DNA of 64,000 nucleotides from Bacillus fungorum (GCF_002746455.1 NZ_NWUW01000008.1:149781-213780); one strand, 5' to 3'. Positions 31,944 through 42,006 are shown, numbered from the stretch's first letter. Program-made: numbers and translations. The notes: generated from the letters alone by a model not told the origin.

Positions 31944-34082
31944 TTAATTTGTATTTGCCTCTGCTAACGGTTGTAACGGTGTTTCTAATTCTAGTTCTAA
32001 TGCATCACCTTCTTGTATAGGTTGTCCTTTTTCGATACTTTGACTTGTTACATATCCCGTGCCTGAAGTTTTTAAATCTAATTTTAATAGTTTAGAAAAA
32101 TACATAACATCACGCATTGACCAACCTTGTAAATTGGGCATTATTGCGTTGTTTCCTAATAAAAATATACGATCACCTTCACTCATTACTTCACCAAACT
32201 GCGGAAATTGTTTTATTATTTTCCCTTCTCCTAAAATTATCGGTTGGAGTTTCTCTTTTTTCACATTATTCTCTACCGTATCCATGGATTGATTCACATA
32301 GTTTTGTACTTTTAATGGGGATCTTTTCGTTGCATCGGCTATTTGTTTTTCTGTGTAGGGTCTCACCTTTAAATATTCAAGACTATTTTTCACAACTGGT
32401 TTAAATATTTCAGCAAGCGGCTGAGCTCCATACTCGTCTCCCTTTAACTTTGGCTGCTTAATAGCTAAGTATACAATTAACTCTGGGTCATCAATCGGAG
32501 CCATACCTAAAAATGAAAAAATATAATTTTCTTTCCCTTCCATATATCGTCCATTTTCAGGATTCGGAATTTGAGCTGTTCCTGTCTTACCTCCTATTGG
32601 ATAACCATCCACTTTATACATTGTACCAGTCCCTTTTGAAGACGTAATAACACGCTCCATTAAGTCTCTTACCTTGTCCGCTGTCCCTTTTTTTATCGGA
32701 TTCCCAATTTCTTTCGGTTGATTTTCCATAATAACTTGTTTGTTTGTTGGATTTACAACTTTGTCAACGATATATGGTTGCATCATTTTTCCGTCATTTG
32801 CTATAGCGGTAGCTGCTTGGATTAATTGAATAGGAGTTACTGTAGAGCCTTGCCCGAAAGAAGTTGTGACTTGTTGAATTTGTGTGTTTAATAATAAAGT
32901 ATTTTTACTTTCACCAGGTAAATCTATTCCGGTTTTTTGGTTGAATCCAAATTTTTTCATGTATTGCTTAAATTTATCTGGTTTCAACAGTTGATCTTCT
33001 AAAATGGAAAAAGCTACGTTTGATGACCTTTCAAAACCTTCATCAAATGTAATAGACCCCCATCCAAATCCACCATTATGATCTTTTATATCAGATGAAC
33101 CCACTGAATATTTTCCGGATTGGAAATATTCTTTCCCGTTATATACACCTTCATTAATTGCAGCAGCTAACGTAAATATTTTCATTGTGGAACCTGGTTC
33201 GTATGCATTTGCGATTGGATCATTTAAAAAGTATTCGATATCACCTTTATTAGGGTTAAAACTAGGTTTACTAGACATTGCTAAAACTTTCCCTGTCTTT
33301 GGATCCGCTACGATTCCTACTAACATAGACGGATCATAGTGCTCTTGTGCCTTATTCATCGCTTCTTCTAAAAAACTATTAATTTGTTTATCAAGCGTAA
33401 GATATACGTTATTTCCATGTTTAGCAGGTTCTATTTTTCCTATATCATTTGTAAGCGGGATACCTCCCCGCGCTCCCACATATTCTACATTCCCATTTGT
33501 CGAGCGCAAATATTTATCCAAACTTTTTTCAAGTCCAAATTTCCCTTCTGTATTTCCTTTATCGTCTGGTCTAGCAAAACCAAGTATATAAGATGCGAAA
33601 TCCTCATTCGGATACACTCTTGCTTTCTCAGGCATAAAAGAAACACCCGGGATTTTCAATTTTTTAATTTGTTCTTTCTTTTCTCTAGATAAATTCCGAC
33701 CAACTTTTCCAATTTCAACCTGCGTACGCCCCTCATGAAAATTTTTTAATACGTCTTCTTTATCAATTTCAAGCGCATCAGCTAATTGCCCTGCGGTTTC
33801 ATCTTTATTTTTCACTTTATCTTCACCTTTTAAATTTACAACAACACGATACGTTGTGGAATCTTGGACAAGCACTTTTCCAGTTTGATCATAAATCGTG
33901 CCACGATTCGCTTCCAAAACCCCTTTTTTATTATGTTGTTCAGTTGCAAGATCCTTTACATCCACATTATGCACGACCCCTACTGCTTGAATATAGAAAA
34001 AACGCAAAAGCATAATAAGAAACAAAATAATAAAAGCAATCATAAAATACCGCGCGCCTTTATTCGTTTGAAGTTTATGCAT
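31944..34082 (-). CDS. Class B penicillin-binding protein with two PASTA domains (PBP2X/PBP2B type)
   Basis: A 712-residue bifunctional-fold transpeptidase. It has an N-terminal membrane anchor (residues 12-34), a PBP dimerisation domain starting at ANRGTIYDQTG (58-68), and the transpeptidase domain with S298-T-M-K301 (EPGSTMKIF), S353-S-N355 and K499-T-G501. Two C-terminal PASTA domains follow (about 580-645 and 646-703). Such enzymes crosslink septal peptidoglycan (pbpB/spoVD group). It lies away from any dcw cluster and between 18-bp direct repeats, so it is an extra copy. Ribosome site GAAAGGAGATAAAT. Confidence 0.92.
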   Translation of the reverse strand: MHKLQTNKGARYFMIAFIILFLIMLLRFFYIQAVGVVHNVDVKDLATEQHNKKGVLEANRGTIYDQTGKVLVQDSTTYRVVVNLKGEDKVKNKDETAGQLADALEIDKEDVLKNFHEGRTQVEIGKVGRNLSREKKEQIKKLKIPGVSFMPEKARVYPNEDFASYILGFARPDDKGNTEGKFGLEKSLDKYLRSTNGNVEYVGARGGIPLTNDIGKIEPAKHGNNVYLTLDKQINSFLEEAMNKAQEHYDPSMLVGIVADPKTGKVLAMSSKPSFNPNKGDIEYFLNDPIANAYEPGSTMKIFTLAAAINEGVYNGKEYFQSGKYSVGSSDIKDHNGGFGWGSITFDEGFERSSNVAFSILEDQLLKPDKFKQYMKKFGFNQKTGIDLPGESKNTLLLNTQIQQVTTSFGQGSTVTPIQLIQAATAIANDGKMMQPYIVDKVVNPTNKQVIMENQPKEIGNPIKKGTADKVRDLMERVITSSKGTGTMYKVDGYPIGGKTGTAQIPNPENGRYMEGKENYIFSFLGMAPIDDPELIVYLAIKQPKLKGDEYGAQPLAEIFKPVVKNSLEYLKVRPYTEKQIADATKRSPLKVQNYVNQSMDTVENNVKKEKLQPIILGEGKIIKQFPQFGEVMSEGDRIFLLGNNAIMPNLQGWSMRDVMYFSKLLKLDLKTSGTGYVTSQSIEKGQPIQEGDALELELETPLQPLAEANTN

Positions 34083-34236
34083 ATTTATCTCCTTTCTTTC
34101 ACTATTAATTACCGCAAAGATGTGCTACAAATTATGTAGTTTTTGATTTCAATACTATATGTTTCGAACTTTTCCTTTTAATTCCTTTAAAACGTCCTGA
34201 GAGTAGCCACTGTTTCTGTTTTATTCATCTATTTAC

Positions 34237-34254
34237 ATTACGGTGCGTGAAATT
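34237..34254. repeat. 18-bp direct repeat, right copy
   Basis: ATTACGGTGCGTGAAATT, identical to 31871-31888, 2,366 bases apart, on the other side of the penicillin-binding protein gene and its promoter. Confidence 0.8.
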
Positions 34255-34365
34255 TAAGAATATTCTGTTGTCGAGAAGGTTATTTGTGGTTATTTAAACT
34301 ACTAATTTAAGTCTTTTTTTCGTCACTCTTTTAGTATGTATACCCTTATCTTGTTCACAATAAAA

Positions 34366-34400
34366 AAAGTTCCCCTCTGTATTTTAAAAGGAGAACTTTT
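34366..34400 (-). terminator. Terminator of the PAP2 phosphatase gene
   Basis: AAAAGTTCTCCT / AGGGGAACTTTT on the minus strand followed by a long T run. Confidence 0.75.
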
Positions 34401-34431
34401 AAACAAACTTATATATGGTTATTTATAGAAA

Positions 34432-35031
34432 TTAAGCTATATGGTTATATTTCGCTAAAAAAGGAATTCGTTTCGCTATCAATGCATACATTTTGAATAC
34501 AAATTTCGCTATTGGTTCAAACATACGTGTACTTTGCATTACTAATCCGCTCGTAATAAATGTTAAGAAAGCAGCACCAAGTATATCTAAAGGATAATGA
34601 ACACCTACGTACATACGTGATATACCGACTAACACTGCCCATATAAGTGCGATATATTTCAGTTTTTCTCCCCTAAGAATAAATACGAAGGCGATTGAAA
34701 ATACAAGTACAGAATGATCACTAACAAATGATGAGTCTGCTGCATGTGGTACTAATTGATGTACATCATGTGATACAAACGGACGTGGATGGTAATATAC
34801 CGCATGTATCACGACATTTACTAGTAACGCGATAATGACTGAAAGTGTCGTATATAACACTGTGTATTGTTTTTTAATTGCATTGACTTTTTTTTCATTA
34901 TTAAACCATAAGATAAACATAAACAAAATTGCTACATATATAGCACTATTTGTAATAGCAATCATTAACGTATCTAATAGTTTGGATGATCCAGCAAAAT
35001 TATTAAACCATTGAAATACTGTGTAATTCAT
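34432..35031 (-). CDS. bcrC: PAP2 undecaprenyl-diphosphate phosphatase, BcrC-like
   Basis: A 199-residue, five- to six-helix membrane phosphatase. The three PAP2 motifs are YYHPRPF (KxxxxxxRP position), SSFVSDHS (PSGH position) and SRMYVGVHYPLDILG (SRxxxxxHxxxD). The length and the MNYTVFQWFNNFAG start match BcrC of bacilli, which recycles undecaprenyl diphosphate and lowers bacitracin sensitivity. The neighbouring penicillin-binding protein gene is also an envelope gene. The symbol is given by family resemblance. Confidence 0.82.
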   Translation of the reverse strand: MNYTVFQWFNNFAGSSKLLDTLMIAITNSAIYVAILFMFILWFNNEKKVNAIKKQYTVLYTTLSVIIALLVNVVIHAVYYHPRPFVSHDVHQLVPHAADSSFVSDHSVLVFSIAFVFILRGEKLKYIALIWAVLVGISRMYVGVHYPLDILGAAFLTFITSGLVMQSTRMFEPIAKFVFKMYALIAKRIPFLAKYNHIA

Positions 35032-35276
35032 AATACTCTCTCCTTACATAAAAGCTTTCTTGATTTACACAGTATACAACATCAATATGAAAATAGGCTT
35101 AAACTTTTCTCATCTAATTCTCATTTTACTGTTACTCATTTGACAATATTGATACTAATTATAACGGCTAATTATGTATAAAGCTGAAAAACCTTTAAAA
35201 CAATACGAATCACATATTTTTATGTGTAGAATACATAACATAGTTACTTAAATATACTTGTTGCGAAATCATATTT

Positions 35277-36266
35277 TTAATACATACGAAGTGCAATATT
35301 ACCGAATTGTTCGCCTTTTTCCATACGGCTTAACGCTTGAATGGTTTCTTCTAACGAATATACTTTATCAATAATTGGTTTAATTTTATGGCTATCTATA
35401 AAATGAATCATTTCATTAAATTCCTCACGGCTCCCCATAGATGTTCCCATTATATCGACTTGATTATAAAATAACGCTCGTAATGGTAATTCAATTTTAT
35501 CTCCAGAACTTGCACCAAAGTTAACAATTCTCCCATTCGGTTTTAATACATCAAAATATTTTAAGAATGTTGCCGGACCTATACTATCGATTATTAAATC
35601 TACTTTCTCTCCTCGTAAACTCTCTTCCCAATTTCCAGAACTATTAAAAGAAAAGTCTGCGCCATATGTTTCGGCAAACTTTCTTTTGTTCTCTACCCTT
35701 GAAGTAACACTCACTTTTGCGCCAATTGCTTTCGCGAATAACATGGCAAATGTCGCTACACCACCGCCTATTCCCGGAATTAAAACATGTTCTCCACATT
35801 TCAATCTACCCTTTGTAAAAAGTGCTCTATATGCAGTTAGTGCCGATAAAGATAAAACGCCAGACTCTTCCCAAGTAAGGTAGAACGGTTTTTCCACTAC
35901 ATTTTCAGCTGGCACAATAACATATTCAGCAAAAGTTCCATCTTTCGGTCCACCTAACACCTCTGGTAACTCAGGTATTTCGGTCATATTATCCCATCCA
36001 ATACTAGGATTAATAATAACCTCGGTTTGTAATAAAGTACCTGAAACACCTTCTCCAATTTCCGTAACAATACCTGCACCATCTGACCCCAGAACTAATG
36101 GTAATTCCATTTCTCTTCTATTATTCATAATAAATAAATCTCGATGATTTAAGCCTGCTGATTTTAATTTCACTTTAACTTCCCCAGCGTTAGGTGTTAT
36201 CTCAGGTAATAATTTATATTCTACCCCTTCAAATCCGGCTTTATATTGTTGTACGATAGCTTTCAT
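35277..36266 (-). CDS. Zinc-independent MDR oxidoreductase (quinone reductase/YogA-like)
   Basis: A 329-residue medium-chain dehydrogenase/reductase. The N-terminal GroES-like domain includes [20 protein letters not shown] and GSDGAGIV. The catalytic Zn cysteine is absent (HRDL where alcohol dehydrogenases have C-x-x-D), and the structural four-Cys lobe is also missing. The Rossmann part has [20 protein letters not shown] for NADPH. So it is an NADPH-dependent quinone or enone reductase rather than an alcohol dehydrogenase. Ribosome site AAGGGGGAATAAAA. Confidence 0.83.
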   Translation of the reverse strand: MKAIVQQYKAGFEGVEYKLLPEITPNAGEVKVKLKSAGLNHRDLFIMNNRREMELPLVLGSDGAGIVTEIGEGVSGTLLQTEVIINPSIGWDNMTEIPELPEVLGGPKDGTFAEYVIVPAENVVEKPFYLTWEESGVLSLSALTAYRALFTKGRLKCGEHVLIPGIGGGVATFAMLFAKAIGAKVSVTSRVENKRKFAETYGADFSFNSSGNWEESLRGEKVDLIIDSIGPATFLKYFDVLKPNGRIVNFGASSGDKIELPLRALFYNQVDIMGTSMGSREEFNEMIHFIDSHKIKPIIDKVYSLEETIQALSRMEKGEQFGNIALRMY

Positions 36267-36333
36267 TTTTATTCCCCCTTCATAATTCTAATGTACTAGA
36301 AAGTTCCAAATAAGCAAAATAATTTGACTGTAA

Positions 36334-36365
36334 AAAAGAAGAAATGTAGAAACATCCCTTCTTTT
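36334..36365 (-). terminator. Terminator of the two-component operon
   Basis: AAAAGAAGAAATGT / ACATCCCTTCTTTT with small bulges and T run on the minus strand. Confidence 0.6.
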
Positions 36366-36372
36366 CAATCTA

Positions 36373-37788
36373 TTAAAGTGAAATGGTAGGCAGTGTAATC
36401 GTAACAATAGTTCCTTCGCCTTCTATACTCTCTATTTGAATAGTACCGTTGTATTTCTCTACAAGTCGTTTTGCAATAGACAAACCTAGACCGTTTCCAC
36501 CCTGTTTTCGACTTCTTGCTTTGTCCACTCGATAAAAGCGGTTAAGAACAAAAGGTAAATCCGCTTCAGGTATCCCCGCTCCACGATCTATTATACGAAT
36601 GTTTACTTCCCCTGATTTTACACTAGATTCAGTACAAATATATTTATTAACTTCTTTTGTATATTTCACTGCGTTATCCATTACGATAATAATAATTTGT
36701 TCTAAGTAAGATGATGGTATTGAGACATACGCCGCATCCCTATCCAATTTCATATCAAATTGAAATTCAGTTTGAAGTACTGCAAAGTTTTGTGTAACTT
36801 GTTTTAATATGCTGTTTACGTGGACTGGCTCAGCTGCTATTGGATGCATCTGTTCTGATTCAGCTCTTGATAGTTCTAGCAATTCTAAAACTAACTTATT
36901 TAAACGATCGACTTCCTTTAAACTAGATTGAAGCGATTTATCTAAAACTGCTGGATTATTTTTTCCCCACCGATTTAACATCGATAAGTGTCCTTGAATA
37001 ATTGTTAATGGGGTTCTCAGTTCATGAGATGCGTCTTCTACAAATTGTTTCTGTTGTGTAAAAGAAGTTTCTAATTCATCCATCATTTCGTTAAAAAGAA
37101 ATGATAATTTTGCAAGTTCATCATTATTTCTACGTACTGGAACCCGTTCATTTAGCCCATTTTTCTTAATACGCTTCATCGTATCCGTTATATTTTGAAC
37201 ACTTGATAATAGCTTTTTCGTGATTAGTATCCCACCTAAAAAACTAAGGATTAATCCACATATTCCGGCAATAACCATTACCACTAAAATAATTTTTAAT
37301 AAATGATCAAAAGCCTCTAAGTTTTTCGTAAGTTCAATAGTGCCAGTGAAATCTTTTGTTTGAATTGGTATACGCTTAACTAATATGCGATCTTCTATAT
37401 TTCTTTTTATAAATGATTCATCCTGAATAACTTGTTTTGGCTTTATCCATGTTTCATTAAAATCTCGCGAAACAGTAACAATTGTTTTCCCGTCCATGCC
37501 GATAATACGAATCATTTGATGTTTATCAATCATATTGTTTAAGAAATCTTTACTGTTTTCAAACGTTTTACTCGAAAGGGTATCATTTTTATCTTGGAAA
37601 TATGCCGCTATTTCTGTCACTTGCCTATTTATTTGTTTCTGTTCATAATCTATAGTCCACTTATTAATTACAATAAACTGCAAAGCGCTATATAAAATGA
37701 ATAAAATAAATACTAGTGTAGTGGACCAAAGTGTTAATTTCCACTTTATAGGTAGGTTTCGAATTTGATGCACAATATTTTTAATCAT
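36373..37788 (-). CDS. ArlS-like sensor histidine kinase
   Basis: A 471-residue HK. TM1 19-42, an extracytoplasmic region of about 120 residues, TM2 163-189, HAMP about 190-240, HisKA with H255 in EDASHELRTPLTIIQGHLS, then an ATPase domain with N box IIVMDNAVKYT, G1 DRGAGIPEADL and G2 GGNGLGLSIAKRL. The ends closely resemble ArlS-type kinases of Firmicutes. It overlaps the response regulator gene by 4 bases (ATGA). The signal sensed is unknown. Confidence 0.88.
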   Translation of the reverse strand: MIKNIVHQIRNLPIKWKLTLWSTTLVFILFILYSALQFIVINKWTIDYEQKQINRQVTEIAAYFQDKNDTLSSKTFENSKDFLNNMIDKHQMIRIIGMDGKTIVTVSRDFNETWIKPKQVIQDESFIKRNIEDRILVKRIPIQTKDFTGTIELTKNLEAFDHLLKIILVVMVIAGICGLILSFLGGILITKKLLSSVQNITDTMKRIKKNGLNERVPVRRNNDELAKLSFLFNEMMDELETSFTQQKQFVEDASHELRTPLTIIQGHLSMLNRWGKNNPAVLDKSLQSSLKEVDRLNKLVLELLELSRAESEQMHPIAAEPVHVNSILKQVTQNFAVLQTEFQFDMKLDRDAAYVSIPSSYLEQIIIIVMDNAVKYTKEVNKYICTESSVKSGEVNIRIIDRGAGIPEADLPFVLNRFYRVDKARSRKQGGNGLGLSIAKRLVEKYNGTIQIESIEGEGTIVTITLPTISL

Positions 37789-38459
37789 TTCATTATATAT
37801 CCAGCACCGCGGACCGTTTGGATATATTCCTCCTTATCTACACTATGTAACTTGTTACGTAAATAACGAACGTATACATCAACAATATTCGTCTCAACCA
37901 TTGCGTCATATCCCCATACTTGATCCAATAAAACATCACGGGTAAGTACTCTATTTATATTTTTCATAAACATAACCAAGAGCTCAAATTCTTTATTTGT
38001 AAGTTCGATTTCTTCATTTCCTTTTGTAATAGTTCGAGATTCAATCTGAAGATGTAAATCTTTGAACGTAAGAGAAGAAACATGTTTATTTTCTATATGT
38101 TCTTCTCGTCTAAATATAACTCTCATCCGTGCTAACAGCTCTTCAATTGCAAATGGTTTCGGAAGATAATCGTCGGCTCCGCTATCTAAACCTGTCACGC
38201 GATCCATAATACTATCGCGTGCAGTCAGCATAATAATAGGTGTATTTTTAGTTGCCCTTAATCTACGACACACTTCTAGTCCATTTAATCCTGGTAGCAT
38301 TAAATCCAGTAAAATAAGGTCATAATTTGTTTCAAGTGCGACTTCTAAACCCTTCCTTCCATCAAGCTGTATGTCTACTTTATATCCTTCATACTTTAGT
38401 TCTAATTCTAAAAAATCAGCTAAACTTTCCTCATCTTCAATAATTAATATGTGTTGCAA
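37785..38459 (-). CDS. OmpR-family response regulator (ArlR-like)
   Basis: A 224-residue RR. Receiver: acidic pair in IIEDEESLADF, phosphoacceptor D52 in YDLILLDLMLPGLNG, T in IIMLTARD, K in YLPKPFAIEELLAR. The C-terminal OmpR winged helix has ELTNKEFELLVMFMKNINRV and the VDVYVRYLRNKLH recognition region. It forms an operon with the kinase (4-base overlap) and the membrane protein at 38472, which is the first gene, with a 12-base gap. Confidence 0.88.
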   Translation of the reverse strand: MQHILIIEDEESLADFLELELKYEGYKVDIQLDGRKGLEVALETNYDLILLDLMLPGLNGLEVCRRLRATKNTPIIMLTARDSIMDRVTGLDSGADDYLPKPFAIEELLARMRVIFRREEHIENKHVSSLTFKDLHLQIESRTITKGNEEIELTNKEFELLVMFMKNINRVLTRDVLLDQVWGYDAMVETNIVDVYVRYLRNKLHSVDKEEYIQTVRGAGYIMK

Positions 38460-38471
38460 TAGCAGTTCCTC

Positions 38472-39002
38472 CTATACAGTTAAATGGATGAGTAATCCTA
38501 TCCCAAATATAATTGCAATAATCTGATGTGCTTTTCTATACAATATGAAGTTTGTTTTTTTATTACGTTTCTGTAAGGAAAATCCAACAATTCCTAGTAT
38601 GATTAAAATGAAAAGAGAGAATATACCACTATAGAATATGAGTATATGCCGACTTCCTTTTAATAAAAAATAAACACCGTGAGTAATTGATACAGTTAAT
38701 ACAGCATATCCAATTAATACATGAAATTTTTTAATGAACAAATATAAATCTTTTATCAATTTAACCCCAATTATATTTTTCTTTTTAAAAAATAACCCTA
38801 CATGACGTAAAAACCATAACGATACAGCTAAAATTGCCCCATACTCACCGAAAGAACCTAATTTCTTATTTAACCCTTTTACATTTAATACGTTTCCGTA
38901 AATTACATTAATAAGTAACAATGCTACACTACAAAAAATAATAGTAAAGCCTATAATTTTTACTAATAAATGAAAAGATTTATTTCTTAGTAGCTTTTCC
39001 AT
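38472..39002 (-). CDS. Ferric-reductase-like/cytochrome b561-type membrane protein
   Basis: A 176-residue protein with five helices (about 12-32, 50-68, 90-112, 119-138, 157-175). Histidines are placed to bind heme on neighbouring helices: KKFHVLIGYAVLTVSITHGV and YRKAHQIIAIIFGIGLLIHL, as in ferric-reductase-like transmembrane domains. It is the first gene of the operon with the two-component genes, so it may help sensing or be their target. The heme role is inference. Confidence 0.65.
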   Translation of the reverse strand: MEKLLRNKSFHLLVKIIGFTIIFCSVALLLINVIYGNVLNVKGLNKKLGSFGEYGAILAVSLWFLRHVGLFFKKKNIIGVKLIKDLYLFIKKFHVLIGYAVLTVSITHGVYFLLKGSRHILIFYSGIFSLFILIILGIVGFSLQKRNKKTNFILYRKAHQIIAIIFGIGLLIHLTV

Positions 39003-39106
39003 TTCATTTAAGCTCCTTTCTTAAAAAGCTTCTGTAACAAGCAGAATATCAAATAAAAAAGAAAGGAACATGAGAGGAAGATTAAAATAAAATGAGAATT
39101 TCAAGA

Positions 39107-39616
39107 TTACTTAAATTTTTTAGCTTCCTTTATTATTTTTTGAATAAACGGTGCTTTTGCATTTGTATAAGAAACACGATCAAAAGGATAGGTAGCTGCA
39201 AGTCTCTCTTTTAATTCTCTATATTCTTTACGTGCCCATTCATGCTTTATTAGAAAGTCTCGAAATAAAAGATTGTTTTTCCATTCGTCACTATTATAAA
39301 TATAAACATGTAAATGATGAGTACCCGCTCTCCATTTTCCCTTTCTAAAAAAACGCCAATTAGGTGTTTCTTTTGGAACATACTCATATCCAATTTTTAA
39401 TAGCTTTTTAATCCACTTTTCGGTAATTTGCAAATCCGTTACACCAATCATCATATCTATTAGAGGTTTCGCTCCTAATCCTTCTACGGATGTACTTCCT
39501 ATATGTTCAATAGCGATACACTCTCCTCCAATTAAAGAAATGAACTTCTCCTTTTCTATTAAATACTCCTCATGCCAATCTTTTTCATATGGTTTAATTA
39601 CGATTTGTTGTTCCAT
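39107..39616 (-). CDS. GrpB/UPF0157 family nucleotidyltransferase-like protein
   Basis: A 169-residue protein from an ATG preceded by AGAGGGTGAATAAA (a start at 39646 lies before that site). IAIEHIGSTSVEGLGAKPLI and DMMIGV are the GrpB signature, with the GS and D-x-D-like motif of a nucleotidyltransferase fold; THHLHVYI and RDFLIKHEWARKEYRELKER follow as in the family. Such proteins are often fused to CoaE in actinobacteria. Function not established. Confidence 0.85.
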   Translation of the reverse strand: MEQQIVIKPYEKDWHEEYLIEKEKFISLIGGECIAIEHIGSTSVEGLGAKPLIDMMIGVTDLQITEKWIKKLLKIGYEYVPKETPNWRFFRKGKWRAGTHHLHVYIYNSDEWKNNLLFRDFLIKHEWARKEYRELKERLAATYPFDRVSYTNAKAPFIQKIIKEAKKFK

Positions 39617-39743
39617 TTTATTCACCCTCTTATAAGTGTTTATCATTATATTTGTAAAATTTCATGTGATTAACATAGGATTTTTACAAAATATGTCGAA
39701 TACTGAAATATACAACTTAATTATAATAAATGCGAGGTAAATA

Positions 39744-40625
39744 ATGAAAGATATTCCAGTTGAAATTCAGTTGAATCAAATAACATTCCAATTAAAAGAA
39801 CATCATAATTTTGATTGGCTATTGAAATTAGGAAACGTATTTGCAGTTTTTGACCAGCAAGATTCAGGTAATCTATCTTTCGGTGTAGAAAAAGATGGGT
39901 GTAAGAAATTTATTAAATATGCCGGAGCACATACAATGGCATATAAGGGGAATACGAATGAGGCTATTGAAAGATTAAAAAATTCAGTTTCCCTATACGA
40001 GAAATTAAAGCATGACTCGCTTATAAAACTAATAGAACATTTTCCAGTTCAATCTGGATATGTATTAATTTTCGATTGGTTTGATGGTGAATGTCTTCAT
40101 TCACATTGGAGTTTCCCGCCTCCTGAAAAATATACTAATCCAAGCTCTCCATTTTATAAGTTTAAACATTTATGTGTTAGGGAAAGAATTCAATCATTAA
40201 ATTCCATTTTTTCTTTCCATGTTTATGTAGAAAAGAAAAACTATGTAGCGATAGATTTTTATGACGGTAGTATTTTGTATAATTTTCATACAAATGAGAC
40301 GAAAATTTGTGATATTGATTTATATTCTAAAAAACCATACGTGAATAAAATGGGAAGATTATGGGGTTCCTCACGTTTTATGTCTCCTGAAGAATTCGAG
40401 TTAAATGCAATGATTGATGCAAGAACAAATGTATTTAACATGGGGGCGATGGCTTTCGCAATTTTAGGCGGTGAAAAAGATCGTTCCTTTATAAAATGGG
40501 AAGCGAGTAAGGAATTATATAAGATAGCCTTTCGTGCTGTAAATGAAAACCGAATTGAACGATATGTATCGGTTGAAACATTTTATGAAGAGTGGCTAAA
40601 CGCGGCAAATGCTGAAAAGGTATAA
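39744..40625 (+). CDS. Protein-kinase-like (PKc fold) protein
   Basis: A 293-residue protein with a degenerate Ser/Thr kinase layout. K58 in CKKFIKYAG occupies the VAIK position, VAIDFYDGSILYN (168-180) the catalytic loop (D171, N180), CDIDLY (D190/D192) the DFG position, and SRFMSPEEFE the APE. The glycine-rich loop (NVFAVFDQQDSGNLSFGV) is atypical. The family resembles aminoglycoside-phosphotransferase/protein-kinase proteins of bacilli. The residues for phosphotransfer are present, so activity is possible. A sensor kinase gene follows 86 bases downstream. Confidence 0.72.
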   Translation: MKDIPVEIQLNQITFQLKEHHNFDWLLKLGNVFAVFDQQDSGNLSFGVEKDGCKKFIKYAGAHTMAYKGNTNEAIERLKNSVSLYEKLKHDSLIKLIEHFPVQSGYVLIFDWFDGECLHSHWSFPPPEKYTNPSSPFYKFKHLCVRERIQSLNSIFSFHVYVEKKNYVAIDFYDGSILYNFHTNETKICDIDLYSKKPYVNKMGRLWGSSRFMSPEEFELNAMIDARTNVFNMGAMAFAILGGEKDRSFIKWEASKELYKIAFRAVNENRIERYVSVETFYEEWLNAANAEKV

Positions 40626-40711
40626 ACTTATAGTATTAAAAGCAAAAAGTTTCTACTATAATCATGTATAATATATGTGAAAAGGAAATTCAAAATAATG
40701 AGGCAAATATT

Positions 40712-41980
40712 ATGAACTTTGTTTATATTAATCAAAACGTATTAAATAATCTTCTTTACATTTTAAGTAGTATATTTATTTTTTATTTTATATATGATAG
40801 CGGGCGTTATTTCAAGAAATATAAAAAACTACTTATTATACTTTGTACGAGTGTCCCTCTTATTTTATGTATGCGTTATCCTATCTATATGGATGAAAAT
40901 TGTATTCATGATTTAAGACAAATACCGGTTATAATAGGTACGCTTTATGGTGGCTTCCCTGTAGGTATAATACTGTTTGCTATTTTATTAATTACAAGAT
41001 TTTTATTTTATGGGTTTAATATGTTAACAGTACTAGTTTATGGCACAATGTTTATCATTACAGCATTCGCATCTGCAAAATTTAATAAGTATAATAGAAA
41101 AATTAAAGTAGCTTATGGAATGTTTTTAACATTTTTTCTAGTAATATTTACAACTGTAATTGTATTAACTTTATCAGATTTTGAAGTAAATAATTTATAC
41201 ATTATGTATTTCATAATATTACCAACTATTTTGATGTTGTTTGTAATTTATTTTAATGAAGTTTTAAAAGATGCAGTATGTATGCGATCTAAGATAATTA
41301 AAATGGAGAAAATGGAGATTGTTAGCCAACTCGCTGCTAGTATATCGCACGAAGTAAGAAATCCCTTAACTGTCGTAAAAGGATTTACTCAACTTTTAAA
41401 AACACCAAATTTAACTCCAGAATCAAGAGACAAATATATTGAACATATACTTGAAGAGTTACATCGTGCCCAAGGAATTATTGATGATTATTTAACGTTT
41501 GCCAAACCTGCTACTGAAAAATCAGATCATATTTCAGTAGAACAAGAGTTAAATCGAGTTATTAATATGATTTTACCATTATGTAATATGAATACAATAC
41601 ATATTACAAAAGATTTCTCTACGGCAACAATAGTTGGTAATAAACAGCACTTTCAACAATGTTTTTTAAACTTAATAAAAAACAGTATTGAAGCAATGCC
41701 TAATGGTGGTACTTTAAATATCTCCTCATCTATTAGTAGTAATAAAGTTATCATACGAATTGAGGATAGCGGAATTGGTATGTCACAAGAGCAAATAAAT
41801 CGATTTGGCGAACCATACTTTAGTACAAAAACGAAAGGTACAGGTTTAGGTACAATGGTTGCTGTTAAGATCATTGAAACGATGCAAGGTAGTTTAAAAA
41901 TCCGAAGCGTTATTAATAAAGGCACAACTTTGACAATTACATTGCCGAAATGTAATACGAACTCATCTGAAAACAAATAA
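40712..41980 (+). CDS. Sensor histidine kinase with 5TMR-LYT-type sensor (KinB-like)
   Basis: A 422-residue kinase from the ATG after GAGGCAAATATT (upstream ATG at 40664 lacks a ribosome site). The N-terminal half is six membrane helices with DLRQIPVIIGTLYGGFPVGI, the LYT-type hallmark of KinB and LytS-like sensors. HisKA has H213 in ISHEVRNPLTVVKGF, and the ATPase has NLIKNSIEAMPNGG and DSGIGMSQEQ. Sporulation phosphorelay kinases of bacilli share this HisKA (EVRNPLTxVKGF). No response regulator is adjacent, which fits an orphan phosphorelay kinase. Confidence 0.85.
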   Translation: MNFVYINQNVLNNLLYILSSIFIFYFIYDSGRYFKKYKKLLIILCTSVPLILCMRYPIYMDENCIHDLRQIPVIIGTLYGGFPVGIILFAILLITRFLFYGFNMLTVLVYGTMFIITAFASAKFNKYNRKIKVAYGMFLTFFLVIFTTVIVLTLSDFEVNNLYIMYFIILPTILMLFVIYFNEVLKDAVCMRSKIIKMEKMEIVSQLAASISHEVRNPLTVVKGFTQLLKTPNLTPESRDKYIEHILEELHRAQGIIDDYLTFAKPATEKSDHISVEQELNRVINMILPLCNMNTIHITKDFSTATIVGNKQHFQQCFLNLIKNSIEAMPNGGTLNISSSISSNKVIIRIEDSGIGMSQEQINRFGEPYFSTKTKGTGLGTMVAVKIIETMQGSLKIRSVINKGTTLTITLPKCNTNSSENK

Positions 41981-42006
41981 AAAAGGAACATAATTGCTCC
42001 TTTTTT
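41979..42006. terminator. Bidirectional terminator
   Basis: AAAAAAGGA / TCCTTTTTT around a 10-base loop, between the convergent kinase gene and the YjcZ-type gene. Confidence 0.7.

Noticed and set aside
36373..39002. Bacitracin-type BceRS/ABC module
   Set aside because: The kinase has a large extracytoplasmic domain and HAMP, and there is no ABC transporter beside it; ArlRS-like is the better match.
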